A DNA stretch of 64,000 nt from Mauremys mutica (taxonomy: Eukaryota; Chordata; Testudines; Geoemydidae). The notes beneath the pieces were generated by a model, which had not been told where the DNA came from, ran no database searches, and saw only the letters and a program-made list of their open reading frames with translations. This document shows, piece by piece, positions 48,288-60,744 of the stretch (position 1 is the stretch's first letter; every line of letters starts with the position of its first letter). A program made the position numbers and the translations under genes. Location of the stretch: contig NC_059081.1 of assembly GCF_020497125.1 (NCBI RefSeq), forward strand, positions 17,083,105 through 17,147,104, read 5' to 3'.

Positions 48288-51060
48288 CACGCATCTAACA
48301 AACGGTGATTCTGAGTCATAATCCGCGGACTCTGAGGAAGATGTTAGCTGCTTCGCCCCTTTTTGTGGAGAAGCTTATTCTTCACTATGTACCTGGCCAG
48401 CAAGTAAGAAGAGGCAGAACAAGGGCTTCTCCCTCCTCCTGCCCACTTCCCACCTACTTGCTCACAGTGCAGAGGGTTGAGTGAATAGCCCCTATTGAAA
48501 CCCCATAGCTAAAGTCACAAATTGAGCAGGGCTGAGAAGAGGAGAAAGGTCTGCGTAATCACATCCAGTGGCACCAAAGAAAGAACTCAGCTTCTCCAGC
48601 TTCAGAGGACAAGCCCCTACCACTTGTGGGCTGCTACACCCTATGGCCCATAACACACAGTTGACTAGTTCTCATTCCAAACCCTAGACGGCACTAGACA
48701 CTTTATTACAGGCCAGATTCAGCCATCCTTACTCACATTTCATAGTAATTTACTACACAAGTACCTTCATTCATTTCAGTGGGACCACTTGAGGAGTAAA
48801 TTATCACAAATTATCAGTTGCTCCATTCTCCATTGTTTCCAAGATGTGCTGTCATAGCCAACAGTGGCAGCCACAGGGGGTCAGCTGTGACTCCTTGATT
48901 CCTGACTATTTGGCCCTGGAAGAAGTTAGAGCAGAAGAGATCTAATCTTGCTTTTGCCGAGCTTACATCACCAAGGGATCAGTCGTAGTAGAACCTGTGT
49001 CCACCACCCACACCTCTGACACTCATTGGTGGTAGGAAGATAGATAGCTAACATAGGAGGCAGCTAGGTGATCTTCTCCAACTGTACACCAGCAGGGATC
49101 CCCCCCAAACAGGAAAAATTCTCCAGGGGCATTCTTCTGCTGCTTTAAAAATGTACTTTGTGCTTCTTATGCAGTGTAAATTGAATTTAGTTGTCCGGAA
49201 ATCTGGCCCAGTGTGAACAAGAGTGGCACAACCTGTTTCCTCCTTATTAAAAATGAAAAAATGTTAAAAATTGATGAGTGTGATTTTGGAGACATGTTGA
49301 ACACAGTTGTTTGTATCAATTTTTCTAATATATGCTTAGATGATAGAATGACAGAGACAATCAATGAAAATAGGGGAAAATTCTTTTTACATTCGTCCAA
49401 CTTCAATTTAGCTTATGGTCAAGGAAACTGCAGTGAAGAAATTAAGGGGCAGATTGTGTCTTGGATTATGCACCTACAGACAAGCGAGGGAAGGGGGCCA
49501 GGAAGAACACCCCACTCCCTCACAGGAGTAAATGTGGCCATTCACCTGCATTCTCCCTCCCCAGAGCAGCTGGGGCAGGACTGGGCAGGGAGGGGTAAGG
49601 AGCTAACTCTACCCACTTATTCAGTGGCCCAAAGCATAAAGCTGATCAAATGCAGGTTGGGAAAGGTAGTAATTTACTGCTGGCATCACTACCAACCCAG
49701 ATTAAGCAGGGGAAGACTTGTATCTCAGGTGTCTCTTTGAGTCACATTTTCTCTTGGACCTATTTTTAGGAAGATGCCTGTTTTAGTCTGTGCTTAAAGT
49801 CTGTGCCCTAAGTTTTGCAACAAACTCAACATCACCACAACCAAAAAATGTTTTTGCATAAACACACACAAAACAACAGGAAAAAATAACACTATCTTAG
49901 GAGTAAATGCAGGAAGTTTAGAAAACGGAGTTGTTCATCTTTGTGGTTCAGGAGAGGATGGGATAATCTTGTGATGGAAAAGTTCACGAATGATCTGAGA
50001 TGGGGATTTTCTCTCTATATTGTAGTCTTACAAGTCTAGATATTTCTATAATATGAAAAAGATAAGAAAAGAAACAGACATCTGGAATATAAAGAAGTTT
50101 TTTTTTATTATAAAATACTGATATGTTTAGCCACTCTTCAAGCAATATATTGAATTAATAAGAATTGTTAAGTTTCTGATCCTGTTTCAGCTTTTATTTT
50201 TAAAAAAATACCTCTGCAATATCGTTTGCACCTATTATTTTTCCTTTTAACTGCTTGAATTCTGCAACATTAAAACAAAAACAGAAACTCAACGGTATCA
50301 GGGTCACTGCCTCCAGAGCACCACTTCATGGCCTGGAGATACCTTGCAGTATCCCTGCCTCAGTTTCCTTTTCTTTAGGGCTTCTCGGTAATTTCACAAC
50401 GGTTTTCTGGCAGCCAACAACATCCCTACTCGGGCTGGTTTATTATCATAAACAGTTCCACAATAAAGTCCTTCAAGTTCAAAATTCAGGTATTCATCCT
50501 TCATCAAGCCCTGCCCAGACTCACTTGAAAGTCTTTCAAGCCTCTCCCACGTCCTCCTGCCCAGGGCCATTCGCTGCTTTAGCAGGCCACTCCTAGCCCT
50601 ACCTCCCCTGAGTTCCACAGTTTCCTGCAGGAGCTCCCACATCTCTTTCAGCAGCCTTCCTATCCTCTGCAGCCCCCCATCCCCTGCCAGGTGAGGTGTC
50701 CATTTCACTAACCAGGCCTCTCCTTTATCTATCTCAGAGTAACATGACTAAATTTTCCCCACCTGGGAGGAGGGTTGGCTGGCTGTGAAACTGAGCCCCA
50801 GCTCTCCTTAAAGGGCCAGCCACCCTTCCACATTACCAGTCAATCTTTTACGTGAGAGGTATGGGCACTAGCCCAGGGAACCCACCTAGTTTTGATACAA
50901 ATCTGAAACACACAATAGTTTCAAAAGCAAATGTACACTCCGATGTATTTATAACATTAATCTATCAATCAAAATTTAAAGGTTTGAGAAGCTGGAGTAG
51001 AGGAAGAAGGGAATCATCATGTCTTGCATGATGCAATGATTCCTCTGAATTTAGGATGGA
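48288..51060. other. Intergenic sequence with relic repeats
   Basis: No gene. 48711-48830 is a worn foldback (starts ggccagattcagccatcctt, core catttcagtgggaccacttg). 50300-50850 is a GC-richer block ending gctctccttaaagggccagc, with overlapping open frames on both strands but no motif. It is probably an unclassified interspersed repeat, perhaps an LTR piece. The 175-codon frame at 49213-49740 has no recognised domain and low-complexity edges, so I do not call it a gene. Confidence 0.45.
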
Positions 51061-51118
51061 ATCCTGGCCCAATTAATATCAATGTCAAAACTCCCATTGA
51101 CTTCAACAGGGCCAGGAT
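51061..51118. repeat. 58-bp element with perfect 10-bp inverted ends
   Basis: It begins atcctggccc (51061-51070) and ends gggccaggat (51109-51118), exact inverse copies. Between them is actcccattgacttcaacag, the core motif seen in several foldback relics of this window. It is a very short MITE-like remnant. Confidence 0.65.
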
Positions 51119-52335
51119 GTTACCCTTAGAAACCAACATACTGCTGATTGTGTTCATTGGGCTGTTGTACAGCAATAAAAATAATTAAGGCCCTGGCTGA
51201 TGTGGAGAAAGGTTAACAAAGCTGTACATCGTTGTTTTAAACAATTACGAGAGGAGGAAGGGATGGGAGAGCATAACTATCTACACCTATCTGAGAGATG
51301 TATACAAACATCACAGACAATGAGGAATTGATTAGGGTTCGTACAATGAAGTTAAACAGAAAAAAAGGGGAGAAAAAAGACACTGAGTAGTAGGAGAAAA
51401 CTACCTATAGTGAAATCCAATATAGACTCTGGTATCATCTTCCAAGGGAATTGGTCAAATACTTGTGATATTAAAAACGAGACAGGATAAGGGACAATAA
51501 AATATACTATAGGGAACAATGTTACACTGACAGGGTAGATGACAGACCCTAATAGGATTTTTCCATCTCTTTCTTCTACAATTCTCTTTTACTGCATTGT
51601 AGTGGCTGATCTATATTAGGGTGAGAGCTTAGCTTCAGAAAAATATAAATAACAGCCCCTCCCTTTCCCCCCAGCAGTCAGCTGCTGCCAGTGCCTTACT
51701 GCAACTTCTCTGTGAGAGCACTGGCTGTCACAGACTGACTCCCATTCTTGCCATCTGCCAGAAACCTAATAAAAATGTAAATTTTAAAACGCTCATGAAA
51801 CTCCTAGTTAGAGGTTGATAACTCTTCTGTTTTTATGTCATCCTACTGATCTCTTTAACGAGTCTGCACTCAGTTATTTCAAATGACACAAAACAGAAAT
51901 GTAGATGATATGGCAGACTACCATTAACAATAACACTAAGGTAATGGAGCGAGAGTACAAGGAGGGGATGGAGGGAAACAGAGGTTAAGTTTTTATTTAT
52001 TTTAAATTTCAAAGGTCACTCACCCACTGTTGTTTGAGGAACATTTGTATGTCTTGTGGTGGTGGTCACATTAGCATGAGATAATGCAATCTCTCTTTCT
52101 TGTGGAGGCAATGGCTGCCAGTTACTCTTATCTGATGTGACTGTTTTCCAAGGTGCTTTTTCAGGGGTAAAAACTACACCCTACAACACACGATCAGGAA
52201 AACAACATACACACATCTACACTAAGCATAATGGCAGTCTTCTATTTCTTAGGAAGGTGGAAAGGGAAAAGTGTGGGATCAGCATGAAAGTCAAAAACTC
52301 CTTGGACTTGACCACACTAGCTGTTGAAGTTACTC
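51119..52335. other. Intergenic sequence, nothing recognised
   Basis: AT-rich and non-coding. Confidence 0.5.
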
Positions 52336-52545
52336 GCCTGTAACTGACCAGATGATCAGGACCCCAAGTTCTTATCCCAGCTCTGACAAACTAAATGTGT
52401 TACCTAGGGCAAATCACTTATTTTCCCTGCCTTGGTTTCCTCTCCTGTAATGTGACGATAATAATACATCTCATATAGGGTAGTTTAAGGATTAGTTCAT
52501 TTTTGTCAGTGGCTTTGATGAAATATGCTTTGCAAATGCTGTTGT
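52336..52545 (+). mobile_element. MIR-like CORE-SINE, plus strand
   Basis: Text matching the MIR order is present. Near 52365-52388 is cttatcccagctctgacaaa (after box B). Then come ctagggcaaatcacttattt and ggtttcctctcctgtaatgt (the core), followed by gataataatacatctcatat and a tail containing tgatgaaatatgctttgcaa. It is diverged but collinear. Confidence 0.75.
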
Positions 52546-52547
52546 TA

Positions 52548-52640
52548 CAGCATAGATTCCAAGGCCAGAAGGGACTTTTTGTGATCATCTAGTCTGACCT
52601 CCTGTATAACACAGGCCATAGAACTCCCCCAAAATAAGGT
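52548..52640 (-). mobile_element. CR1-like tail fragment, minus strand
   Basis: It reads tagattccaaggccagaagg, then gatcatctagtctgacctcc and tgtataacacaggccataga, the best-preserved copy of the antisense tail also found at 16271-16510 and 39645-39735. Confidence 0.78.
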
Positions 52641-54499
52641 ATTGTTATTCTTATCTAGCCACCATCTGGCTTCCTCGCTGTCATTTTTCCCATGATTCTG
52701 CCTCCAGAGTAGACAAAGTAGACAGAGGGCCAAACTCAACCCTAATTTATACCTATGCCATTCCACTGAAGTAAATGAGGTTGTATGGATGTAACTGGGA
52801 AAAGAATTTGGCCCAATACATTGTGTATGTAAAGATTCTTCTAGATTTTCTACTCAAGGAAAAGTTCACATACAAACAATATGGCAGAATAAAGAGCACT
52901 TGCTCATCATTATTTAAAATGGTTGGTTGTAGAATCTCTCAGTAACAAAAGCTACAACCAAGGGTTAGATTGCAACTTGGACAACATAGCCACGCAAGGG
53001 AGCAAGAATACCCCTGTGTCCCATGTGTAGGCAACTCAGACTTGAGTTTGAACATACGAGAATAAGCAGAGCCACTTGCCTGCTTACTCCCTTCCCAGAG
53101 CAGGTGGATGGAGAGTGGGGCAGCACCTTGGCTCCACACTATTCACTGGCCAAAGTAGCTGAGCCAGTAGGCGACAGAGAGACTCTAGTAACTTACGGGT
53201 AGTATGGACCAGCTGTAAAATTCCTTTTCCTCCCCCTCCTCCACACACACCCAAGAGAGCAAGGAAGAAGCCAGGGAGGAACTGTGTTCCAAAGGTGTGT
53301 CTGAGTCACAATGCTTCCCATGGCTACCCCTGGAGGGGTGCAGCTTATGCACTATAGCTTGCCGAGGGCTGTGCCTAAAGTCAGAATCTAGCCCATACAT
53401 TTTCAGTACTGGCTGGTTAAAGCTATTTTTTTCTTGTGATAATGGAGAAGAAATGCAATTCACTTGATTAAAGACTGGTAAATGGAACTGAGGAAATTGT
53501 TTCCCATAAAGCGCATCATGATGTTAGATACACAACCAATAAAAACATGACAGAATTTGAGCTTTGGGGAAACTAATTAGTCGTGTATTAGTTTAACAGA
53601 AGAGAACTGTAAGGATTCTTGAGTGGAGAGACAAGGAGAATGGCCAGCCTGAGACTTTCCATGGTGTTCTATTGTTGTTTTTCCTTGTCCAGTCCATTTA
53701 GCATTTTCCTTTGCTTGTGCAGTTTTAGGACATAGTCATGGAACATCTTGGAACAGATGACATAAGGGAGAAATGTGTTTATTAAAGACACTCTTAGCCA
53801 GTTTACCTTTTAATAGTCTCCTTCAGTAGCAATTATTAACAGATGCTAAAATTCTCAGTGATTTAAGCTGATCTTTTAATATGTCATAATTTATAAATGT
53901 TCCACAGATGTGAAATTTAGGACTTCTAGCACCAGTGTAATATGGGGAATTGGAGGACTTGGAGTATTGGTAATTGAAATTTTAGCCTTTCACCTCTGGA
54001 TCATGGTTTCAAATTCACGCCAGGATGATAGTGAATGAAAGTCATTACCATCATCTGGCTGTTCAATGACCTATATGAAACACTATAAGATGGTAGTGGA
54101 CAGGTGTCTGGATAATTAAAACACTCTGCACAAGCACAGTTGGCACTCTACAATTTTTTTCTTAACTCATCTATCCCTCCAGTTTATAAATGGAAAGTAT
54201 TCAGAAGTAATGAGATTTCAGATGTAAGAACTGCAAGGATACAGTACTTTTTGTAAATCCATAAACAATGTACCCCAGTTTGTAAAGCCCTTTGAGATCC
54301 CCAGACATATGGCGTTGTACATTGCCAAGGCAAAGTATTATAGTGCAGACCAATACAAATATGTCCAGAGCAGTATTTGATAAAACCTACACTAATGTGG
54401 GCCATATTAGGAGAGTTCATCGTCAACATTGCAGCAAATGTTATGAACTAGACTCCATAGATACCATAAGCTATTCCAGAAACATAGGTGTCTCGCTGG
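52641..54499. other. Intergenic sequence, nothing certain
   Basis: No gene. 54275-54350 (aaagccctttgagatcccca, then gcgttgtacattgc) resembles a CORE-SINE 3' end. The remainder is featureless. Confidence 0.5.
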
Positions 54500-56270
54500 A
54501 GTAAAGTTGCAGGAACAGTACAAAACTAGCATCATAAAGTCTAAATTTCCAAATGGGGCTAGGAGTAGTGACCATGAATAGGGGAGGTAACCTAGTGACA
54601 GATGATGTGGAAAAAGCTGAAGTACTCAATGCTGTTTTTGCCTCGGTCTTCACAGACAAGTTCAGCTCCCAGACTGCTGCACTGGGCACACAGTACGGGG
54701 AGGAGGTGAGCAGCCTTCAGTGGTGAAGGAACAGATTAAGGACTATTTAGGAAACCTGGACATACATAAGTCCATGGGGACGGATGCAATGCTTAAGAGG
54801 GTGCTGAGGGAGTTTGCTGATGTGATTGCAGAGTCATTGACCATTATCTCTGAAAACTTGTGGCGATCGGGGGAGGTCCCAGATGACTGGGAAAAGGCAT
54901 ATATAGTAGCCATCTTTAGAAAGGGAAGAAGAAGAATCCGGGGAACTACAGACTGGTTAGCCTCACCTCAGTCCGTGGAAAAATCATGGACCAAGTCATC
55001 AAGGAATCCATTTTGAAGCACTTAGGAGAGGAAAGTGTTCAGGAACAGTCAATATGGATTCAACCAGGGCAAGTCATGCCTGACCAACCTGATTGCCTTC
55101 TATGATGAGATAACTGGCTCTGTGGATATGGGGAAACCAATAGACGTGATATTCCTTGACTTTAGCAAAGCTTTTGATATGGTCTCCTACAGTATTTTTG
55201 CCAGCAAGTTAAAGAAGTATGGGCAGACGAATAGACTATAAGGTGGATAGAAAGCTGACTAGATTGTCAGGCTCAATGGATAGTGGATCAATGGCTCAGT
55301 GTCTAGTTGGCAGCTGGTATGAAGCAGAGTGCCCCAGAGGTCGGTCCTGGGGCTGGTTTTGTTTAACATCTTCATTAATGAGCTAGATGATGGGATTGAT
55401 TGCACCCTCAGCAAGTTCGCAGATGACACTAAACTGGGGGGAGAGGTAGATATGCTGGAGGGTAGGGTTAGGGTCCAGAGTGACCTAGACAAATTGGAAG
55501 ATTGAACCTCATCAGATTTCTTTTGGCCCAATAAGGACAAGTGCAGAGTCCTGCACTTAGGATGGAAGAATCCCATGCACCGCTAAAGGCTGGGGACCAA
55601 CTGGCTAAGCAGCAGTTCTACAGAAAAGGACCTGAGGATTTCAGTGGACAAGAAGCTGGATATGAGTCAGCAGTGTGCCCTTGTTGCCAAGAAGGTGAAT
55701 GGCATATTAGGCTGCATTACTAGGAGCATTGCCAGCAGATCGAGGGAAGTGATTATTCCCCTCTATTCGGCACTGGTGAGGCCGAATGGAGTATTGATGG
55801 AGTATTGAGTCCAGTTTTGGCCTCCCACTACAGAAAGGATGTGGGCAAATTGGAGAGAGTCCAGCAGAGGGCAATGAAAATGATCAGGGGGCTGGGACAC
55901 ATGACTTATGAGGAGAGGACTGAGGGAACTGGGCTTATTTAGTTTGCAGAAGAGAAGAGTGAGGGGGGATTTGATAGTAGCCTTCCAAAGAGCATGGAGC
56001 TAGGCTAGTCTCAGTGGTGGCACATGACAGAACGAGGAGCAATAGTCTCAAGTTGCAGTGGGGGAGGTCTAGGTTGGATAATAGGAAACACTATTTCACT
56101 AGTAGGTTGATGAAGCACTGGAATGGGTTAACTAGGGAGGTGGTGGAATCTCCATGCTTAGAGGTTTTTAAGACCCAGCTTGATAAATCCTTGGCTGGGA
56201 TGATTTAGTTGGGGTTGGTCCTGTTTTGAGCAGGGGGTCTTCCAACCCTAATCTTCTTTGATTCTATGTT
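54500..56270 (+). mobile_element. CR1 LINE, second subfamily, 5'-truncated
   Basis: A plus-strand copy running from about 54500 to the terminal ctttgattctatg at 56270. Its 3' end (gagcagggggt, ccaacccta, tctatg) is that of the subfamily whose antisense tail appears at 19821 and 34055, and differs from the cttatg ending at 7927. Reverse transcriptase text is collinear but broken by many small indels. The 3' part (56080-56250) contains cactatttcactagtaggtt and gaatgggttaactagggagg, the same region that appears twice in inverted order at 19990-20065. Confidence 0.9.
54600..55570 (+). pseudogene. CR1 ORF2 reverse transcriptase remnant
   Basis: Fragments in shifting frames follow CR1 order. AEVLNAVFASVFTDKFSS is near 54620-54670. 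VPDDWEKAYIVAIFRKG is at about 54876-54930. NSQYGFNQGKSCLTNLIAFYD begins near 55043, and DVIFLDFSKAFDMVSY (first catalytic aspartate region) is near 55145-55192. An intact FADD catalytic motif lies at 55416-55427, followed by TKLGGEVD. Stops and at least three frame changes make it inactive. Unlike the copy at 20739-23458, the FADD box survives here. Confidence 0.88.
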
Positions 56271-56541
56271 TGGCAACCAAAGATAAAATAGAAAGTTGTA
56301 AGTTAGATAGTAGCAGACAGGTTCAGTCTCAAAGCAGGCTGGGTTTCTTAAATAGAAGTCATGGAAACTGTTTCAAGCCATACTGGTGTTTTGAGAGGAA
56401 AGAAGAAAACCACAGTACTATATGGACTTTGAATAACCAAACAATAACTCAGAAACCAATTTAGCAAGGCACTGTTTGCTTCTTTAATAGTTTGAGTGTG
56501 AGAGCTCAACCAGAGACTTTGCCAAACAATCAGTGTGGGTG

Positions 56542-56728
56542 TTGTTAGATTCAGTATTGCATGCTGAAAGTTGTAGTAGTGTGAGTCAGAAAGCAGGAAG
56601 TATGTGTGTGACAGTCATGGCTGCTGACAGTCAGGGCATCTGCTTCTGGCGCTGCATGGTGTTTGTCTAAACAAACAAACCACTTGGTGGCTTTCACCCT
56701 TTTGGTCTCAACTTCCACTACTCAACAA
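56542..56728 (+). repeat. 5' LTR of the Gypsy-type element
   Basis: It begins ttgttagattcagtattgca and ends ccactactcaacaa (TTG...CAA termini). It aligns with 59971-60179 through gcatgctg, gtgtgtg...tcatggctg, ctgcttctgg and ggtctcaa. About 187 bp long, with several mismatches and small indels relative to the 3' LTR, so the insertion is not recent. Confidence 0.85.
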
Positions 56729-56730
56729 AT

Positions 56731-56748
56731 TGGCAATAAGGGTGACTC
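56731..56748 (+). other. Candidate primer-binding site
   Basis: TGGCAATAAGGGTGACTC starts two bases after the 5' LTR. The leading TGG is as expected for pairing with a tRNA CCA end. The priming tRNA cannot be named with confidence by eye. Confidence 0.55.
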
Positions 56749-57254
56749 TCCTGCCCCTGAATCTATCTGCACCCTTTCTTCAAAGCCCGAGTGACCAGCC
56801 AGTTGCTTTTAATGCTTGGATTAGTGTGTTTGAGAACTGTGTCTTTGACAGAACTTTCTGAAACAAAAAACGTGCTCTGCTTATTCACTGCCTTGGAGCA
56901 GAAGGGCAGCATATATTTTACAAGCTTCCCTTTCTGGATGATGAATATGAGACTACACTTGCTGCATTAAAGAATTTTTTGTGACTAAAGTAAATGTGGT
57001 AGCTGAACACTACAAATTCTCCCAGCGTGAACAGAAACTAGGGGAAATTGACAGATCAGTATATTGCTGCCTTAAGGGAATTGAATGCGATTTTGGCAAC
57101 ATGGCAGACAAAATGATCTGAGATCAACTTGGGGAGAAAAACAGTTGTGCCTCATATTAGTTGTGCTTACTACTTGAATGGGACCTGATCTTACAGAAGA
57201 CGATAAGTATTGCTCATCACATTGCGTCAGCTATAGTGGAGGAGAAAATAATGA

Positions 57255-57730
<476 letters not shown>

Positions 57731-59950
57731 CTTCAAAACGCACAAGGCAAAGTACCTTACCACTGTGGATCTACAGAACACACTGTGAACTACACAGGAT
57801 GTCCTGCACATGGAGCTCACTGCAGTCACTGCCAAAAGACCAGACAGTTTGCTAAGCTATGCTAAAGCAAGCAGCCTAATCAACAGGTGCTTGCAGCACT
57901 GGGCTTGGTGTTACTGTTTTGAGTGTGGATGAAAGCAGAACCACACACATTGCGGACATAAAATAGTATGTACTGTTCATGTTTCTGTTATAGCATGAGG
58001 GAAGCTCCAGGTGGTGGAATTAACATTGGACACTGGCTCAACAATTTCAATACTACCTGAATGGATTTATTTGCAATATATTTTGGACATGTGCCACATG
58101 CTGAACCAGGCTTAGGCTTAGTGTGGAACTTGATGAACCACATTCCTGTGCTCTTTTGATACATACTCTGTACCAGTGGAATTTGATATCATCCATAGGG
58201 GTACTCCTACTGAGGGAAAATTTGTTTGCTGCACTGAACATGCATGGGTAGTCAATGTGCATTGCTTCTGCCCCACCTGACACCACTAAAACCACAAACT
58301 CTAGTCTCTGCTCTTAACAAGGATAGCGCACAGGAAACCATTGGCTGTACATTTGGATTTGTTCACAAAATTACACTTCGACCTAATGTGATACCTGTGC
58401 AATAGAAGTTGTACCATCTACCATTCTCAGCCAGGGATGCAGTATCACAAGAGCTTAAAAAATTAGTACAGGCTGGTTCTTTAGAATCTGAATGATGGCC
58501 TGGCTTGACTCTCACAGCCATAACAATTCAAATCTACTTGCTTAGCCTGCCCAATTCAACAAAAATTGCAGGAACTGCTGATGACAAAATGGTCACAAAA
58601 TCCCAAATGCCTTGACCCAGCTTTGCTATCTTGCTTCAGAGCATGCAACAAACTTTCTCTACAAGATGGATGCATGATAAGGTACTTACCAGCTGGTTGT
58701 ACCAGATGAACTGCAGCCAAAATTCATACACCTGGCACATCACACATCAAGGGATTGTAACAATGAAACAGCACCTACGTATTAGTGGCTGGGAATGGAT
58801 GCACAAGCTGAAGCACCTATAAAAATGTGCATTACTTGCCAATTGCATGACAAGATGGTGGTCATGCATTACTATCTGTTCCTCTTACAGATGCAGGAAG
58901 GAAAAGGTTGCCATCGGACAATGTGCCAAATGACTGTCGCTATATCACCTACATCAACTACTTCAGTAAATGGCCAGAAGTTACATTTATATTACAAGTC
59001 ACCTCTGCTACAGTGATCAAGTTCTTGTCAAGTTCTTCCCTTTAGCAAGAAAGGGAACCTGAAAGAATTAGTATTGGACCACAGAATGCAATTTGCCTCA
59101 CTGGAACGTCAAACTTTTCTGGCAGAGAGAAATATTAGACATAGAAGATCATCCATGTATTACCCTCAAGCAAATGGAGAAACTGAACAATTCAACAGAT
59201 GTTTGAAAGACAGTCTGCAAAACAACAACATGTTGGCAAGAAAAGCACGGATGACCTTCACTACAGATTTCTTACAAGTCTATAGGGCTGTACACCATGC
59301 CATAACGCAAAGGTCAGCTACTGAATTATTGCATCGATTACAGGGACCTACATCTGATATATCTGTGTAGCTGGATAGGAGGTAAACAGTTCAACAGAAA
59401 CAGCAAAAATATAAATATATACAGAAACATTGTGAGGCTGAGGAACTGAAAATTGAATTTAGTTCATTTGTAAGAGTATGAAAACCTGGAATTTTATGAA
59501 AAGGAGAACCCGGGTTCATGTTTCCATTGAAAATTGTTGTGGGGGTTGCGGGAGGAAAGGACCTTCCACTTACAAGCTGTCAAATGGTCAGGTATCAAAT
59601 GCTGTTTATTCATCTTGCACCTGCACCAAAAGCAAAGCAAAGATGTTCCAGACCATCTAACTGGGGCCGATGATTTTACTTTGCCACTGACAGTACTGGG
59701 TAACTGACAGAACATTGGGCCTGACAGACGCGCTATCAGAGTCAGACAGCTACCTGCATGGACTAGAGACTATGGTATGTAATTACTAATGAAAAAGGAG
59801 ATTAGCACTCAGTTATAATTGGAAGCTTAATTATAGTTACCTAACCATTTATTCTTAGTTATTGTTTATTTATTTGCTAATTACTTAATTGGTGTTTATT
59901 ACTATAGTAATAAGCGATTGTATTATTACTGTTGTTGTAAGATAGGGTTT

Positions 59951-59970
59951 AAGATGGGGAAAAGGTGGTA
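59951..59970 (+). other. Polypurine tract of the Gypsy-type element
   Basis: The purine-rich stretch aagatggggaaaaggtgg sits immediately before the 3' LTR start (ttgatagatccag), where plus-strand DNA synthesis would be primed. Confidence 0.7.
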
Positions 59971-60179
59971 TTGATAGATCCAGTACTGCATGCTGGGAGT
60001 TGTGGTCTTTGAGTTATTTTTTTCTTAACAGGAAGCAAGGAGTGTAAGTGTGAGAGTGTGTGTCATGGCTGGAGTCAGGGACTACTACTGCAGCTGCTTC
60101 TGGAGCTGCCTGCTGGTTGTCTAAATAAAACCTCATTGGATTTCACCCTTTCGGTCTCAATTTCTGGTACTCAAGACAA
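59971..60179 (+). repeat. 3' LTR of the Gypsy-type element
   Basis: It begins ttgatagatccagtactgca and ends gtactcaagacaa. It is about 209 bp, longer than the 5' LTR by small indels. It contains ctaaataaaacctcattgga, whose AATAAA may be the element's polyadenylation signal (near 60124-60129). The first 150 codons of the open frame starting at 60058 are LTR and flank, not a gene. Confidence 0.85.
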
Positions 60180-60559
60180 GGTGACACCACAGATTTCCAT
60201 TGTCTTGGCTTCCTGCATACTACTCGTGGACTCCATCAGGCCCTATTTGGGGTTGTACATTGGTTTCATAAATGGGGGTGGGCGGGGAGCAAACCTTTTT
60301 TTCTCTCATTACCTGTTTTCAAAATGTATGTTGGCCAAAAACCCCTCCAAGAAGTCCACATGTGGGCTGGACACATGGGTCTACCACATAGGGGTAGAAG
60401 AGGCTAGAGAGTGGTGTGGGAGCAAGAAAGGCTGGGCACCCCCTCTGTGCCAGCAACAAGAAGGAAGGGTCAGGGGTAGACTGGAGGAGAGACCAGAAGG
60501 TTTGCAATTACAGCATCTACTGGCCCAACCCCGCCACTGCAGATGCCGCTACAGCTGCT

Positions 60560-60744
60560 GGGGGGAGGGATAGCTCAGTGGTTTGAGCATTGGCCTGCTG
60601 AACCCAGGGTTGTGAGTTCAATCCTTGAGGAGGCCACTTAGGGATCTGGGGCAAAAATTGGTCCTGCTAGTGAAGGCAGGGGGCTGGACTCCATGACCTT
60701 TCAAGGTCCCTTCCAGTTCTAGGAGATTGGTATATCTCCAATTA
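60560..60744 (+). mobile_element. tRNA-derived turtle SINE with CR1-like tail, well preserved
   Basis: Head ggggggagggatagctcagt (box A tagctcagtggtttgagc at 60571), then box B ggttgtgagttcaatccttg. The body includes atctggggcaaaaattggtc and the tail reads gggctggact, aaggtcccttccagttctag, ending ggtatatctccaatt. It matches the minus-strand copy at 5755-5942 over its full length with few changes, so both are from one subfamily. RNA polymerase III would transcribe it. The tail would be recognised by CR1 reverse transcriptase. Confidence 0.92.

Noticed and set aside
49213..49740. A 175-codon open frame
   Set aside because: No recognisable domain, no splice context, and an overlapping frame on the other strand. 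Chance is the simpler explanation.
60058..60573. A 171-codon open frame
   Set aside because: It begins inside the Gypsy 3' LTR, runs through unique flank and ends at the SINE head. The composite origin excludes a real gene.
60571..60625. A possible tRNA gene
   Set aside because: Box A and box B are present, but the sequence continues into a SINE body and CR1-like tail. It is a SINE head, not a functional tRNA gene.
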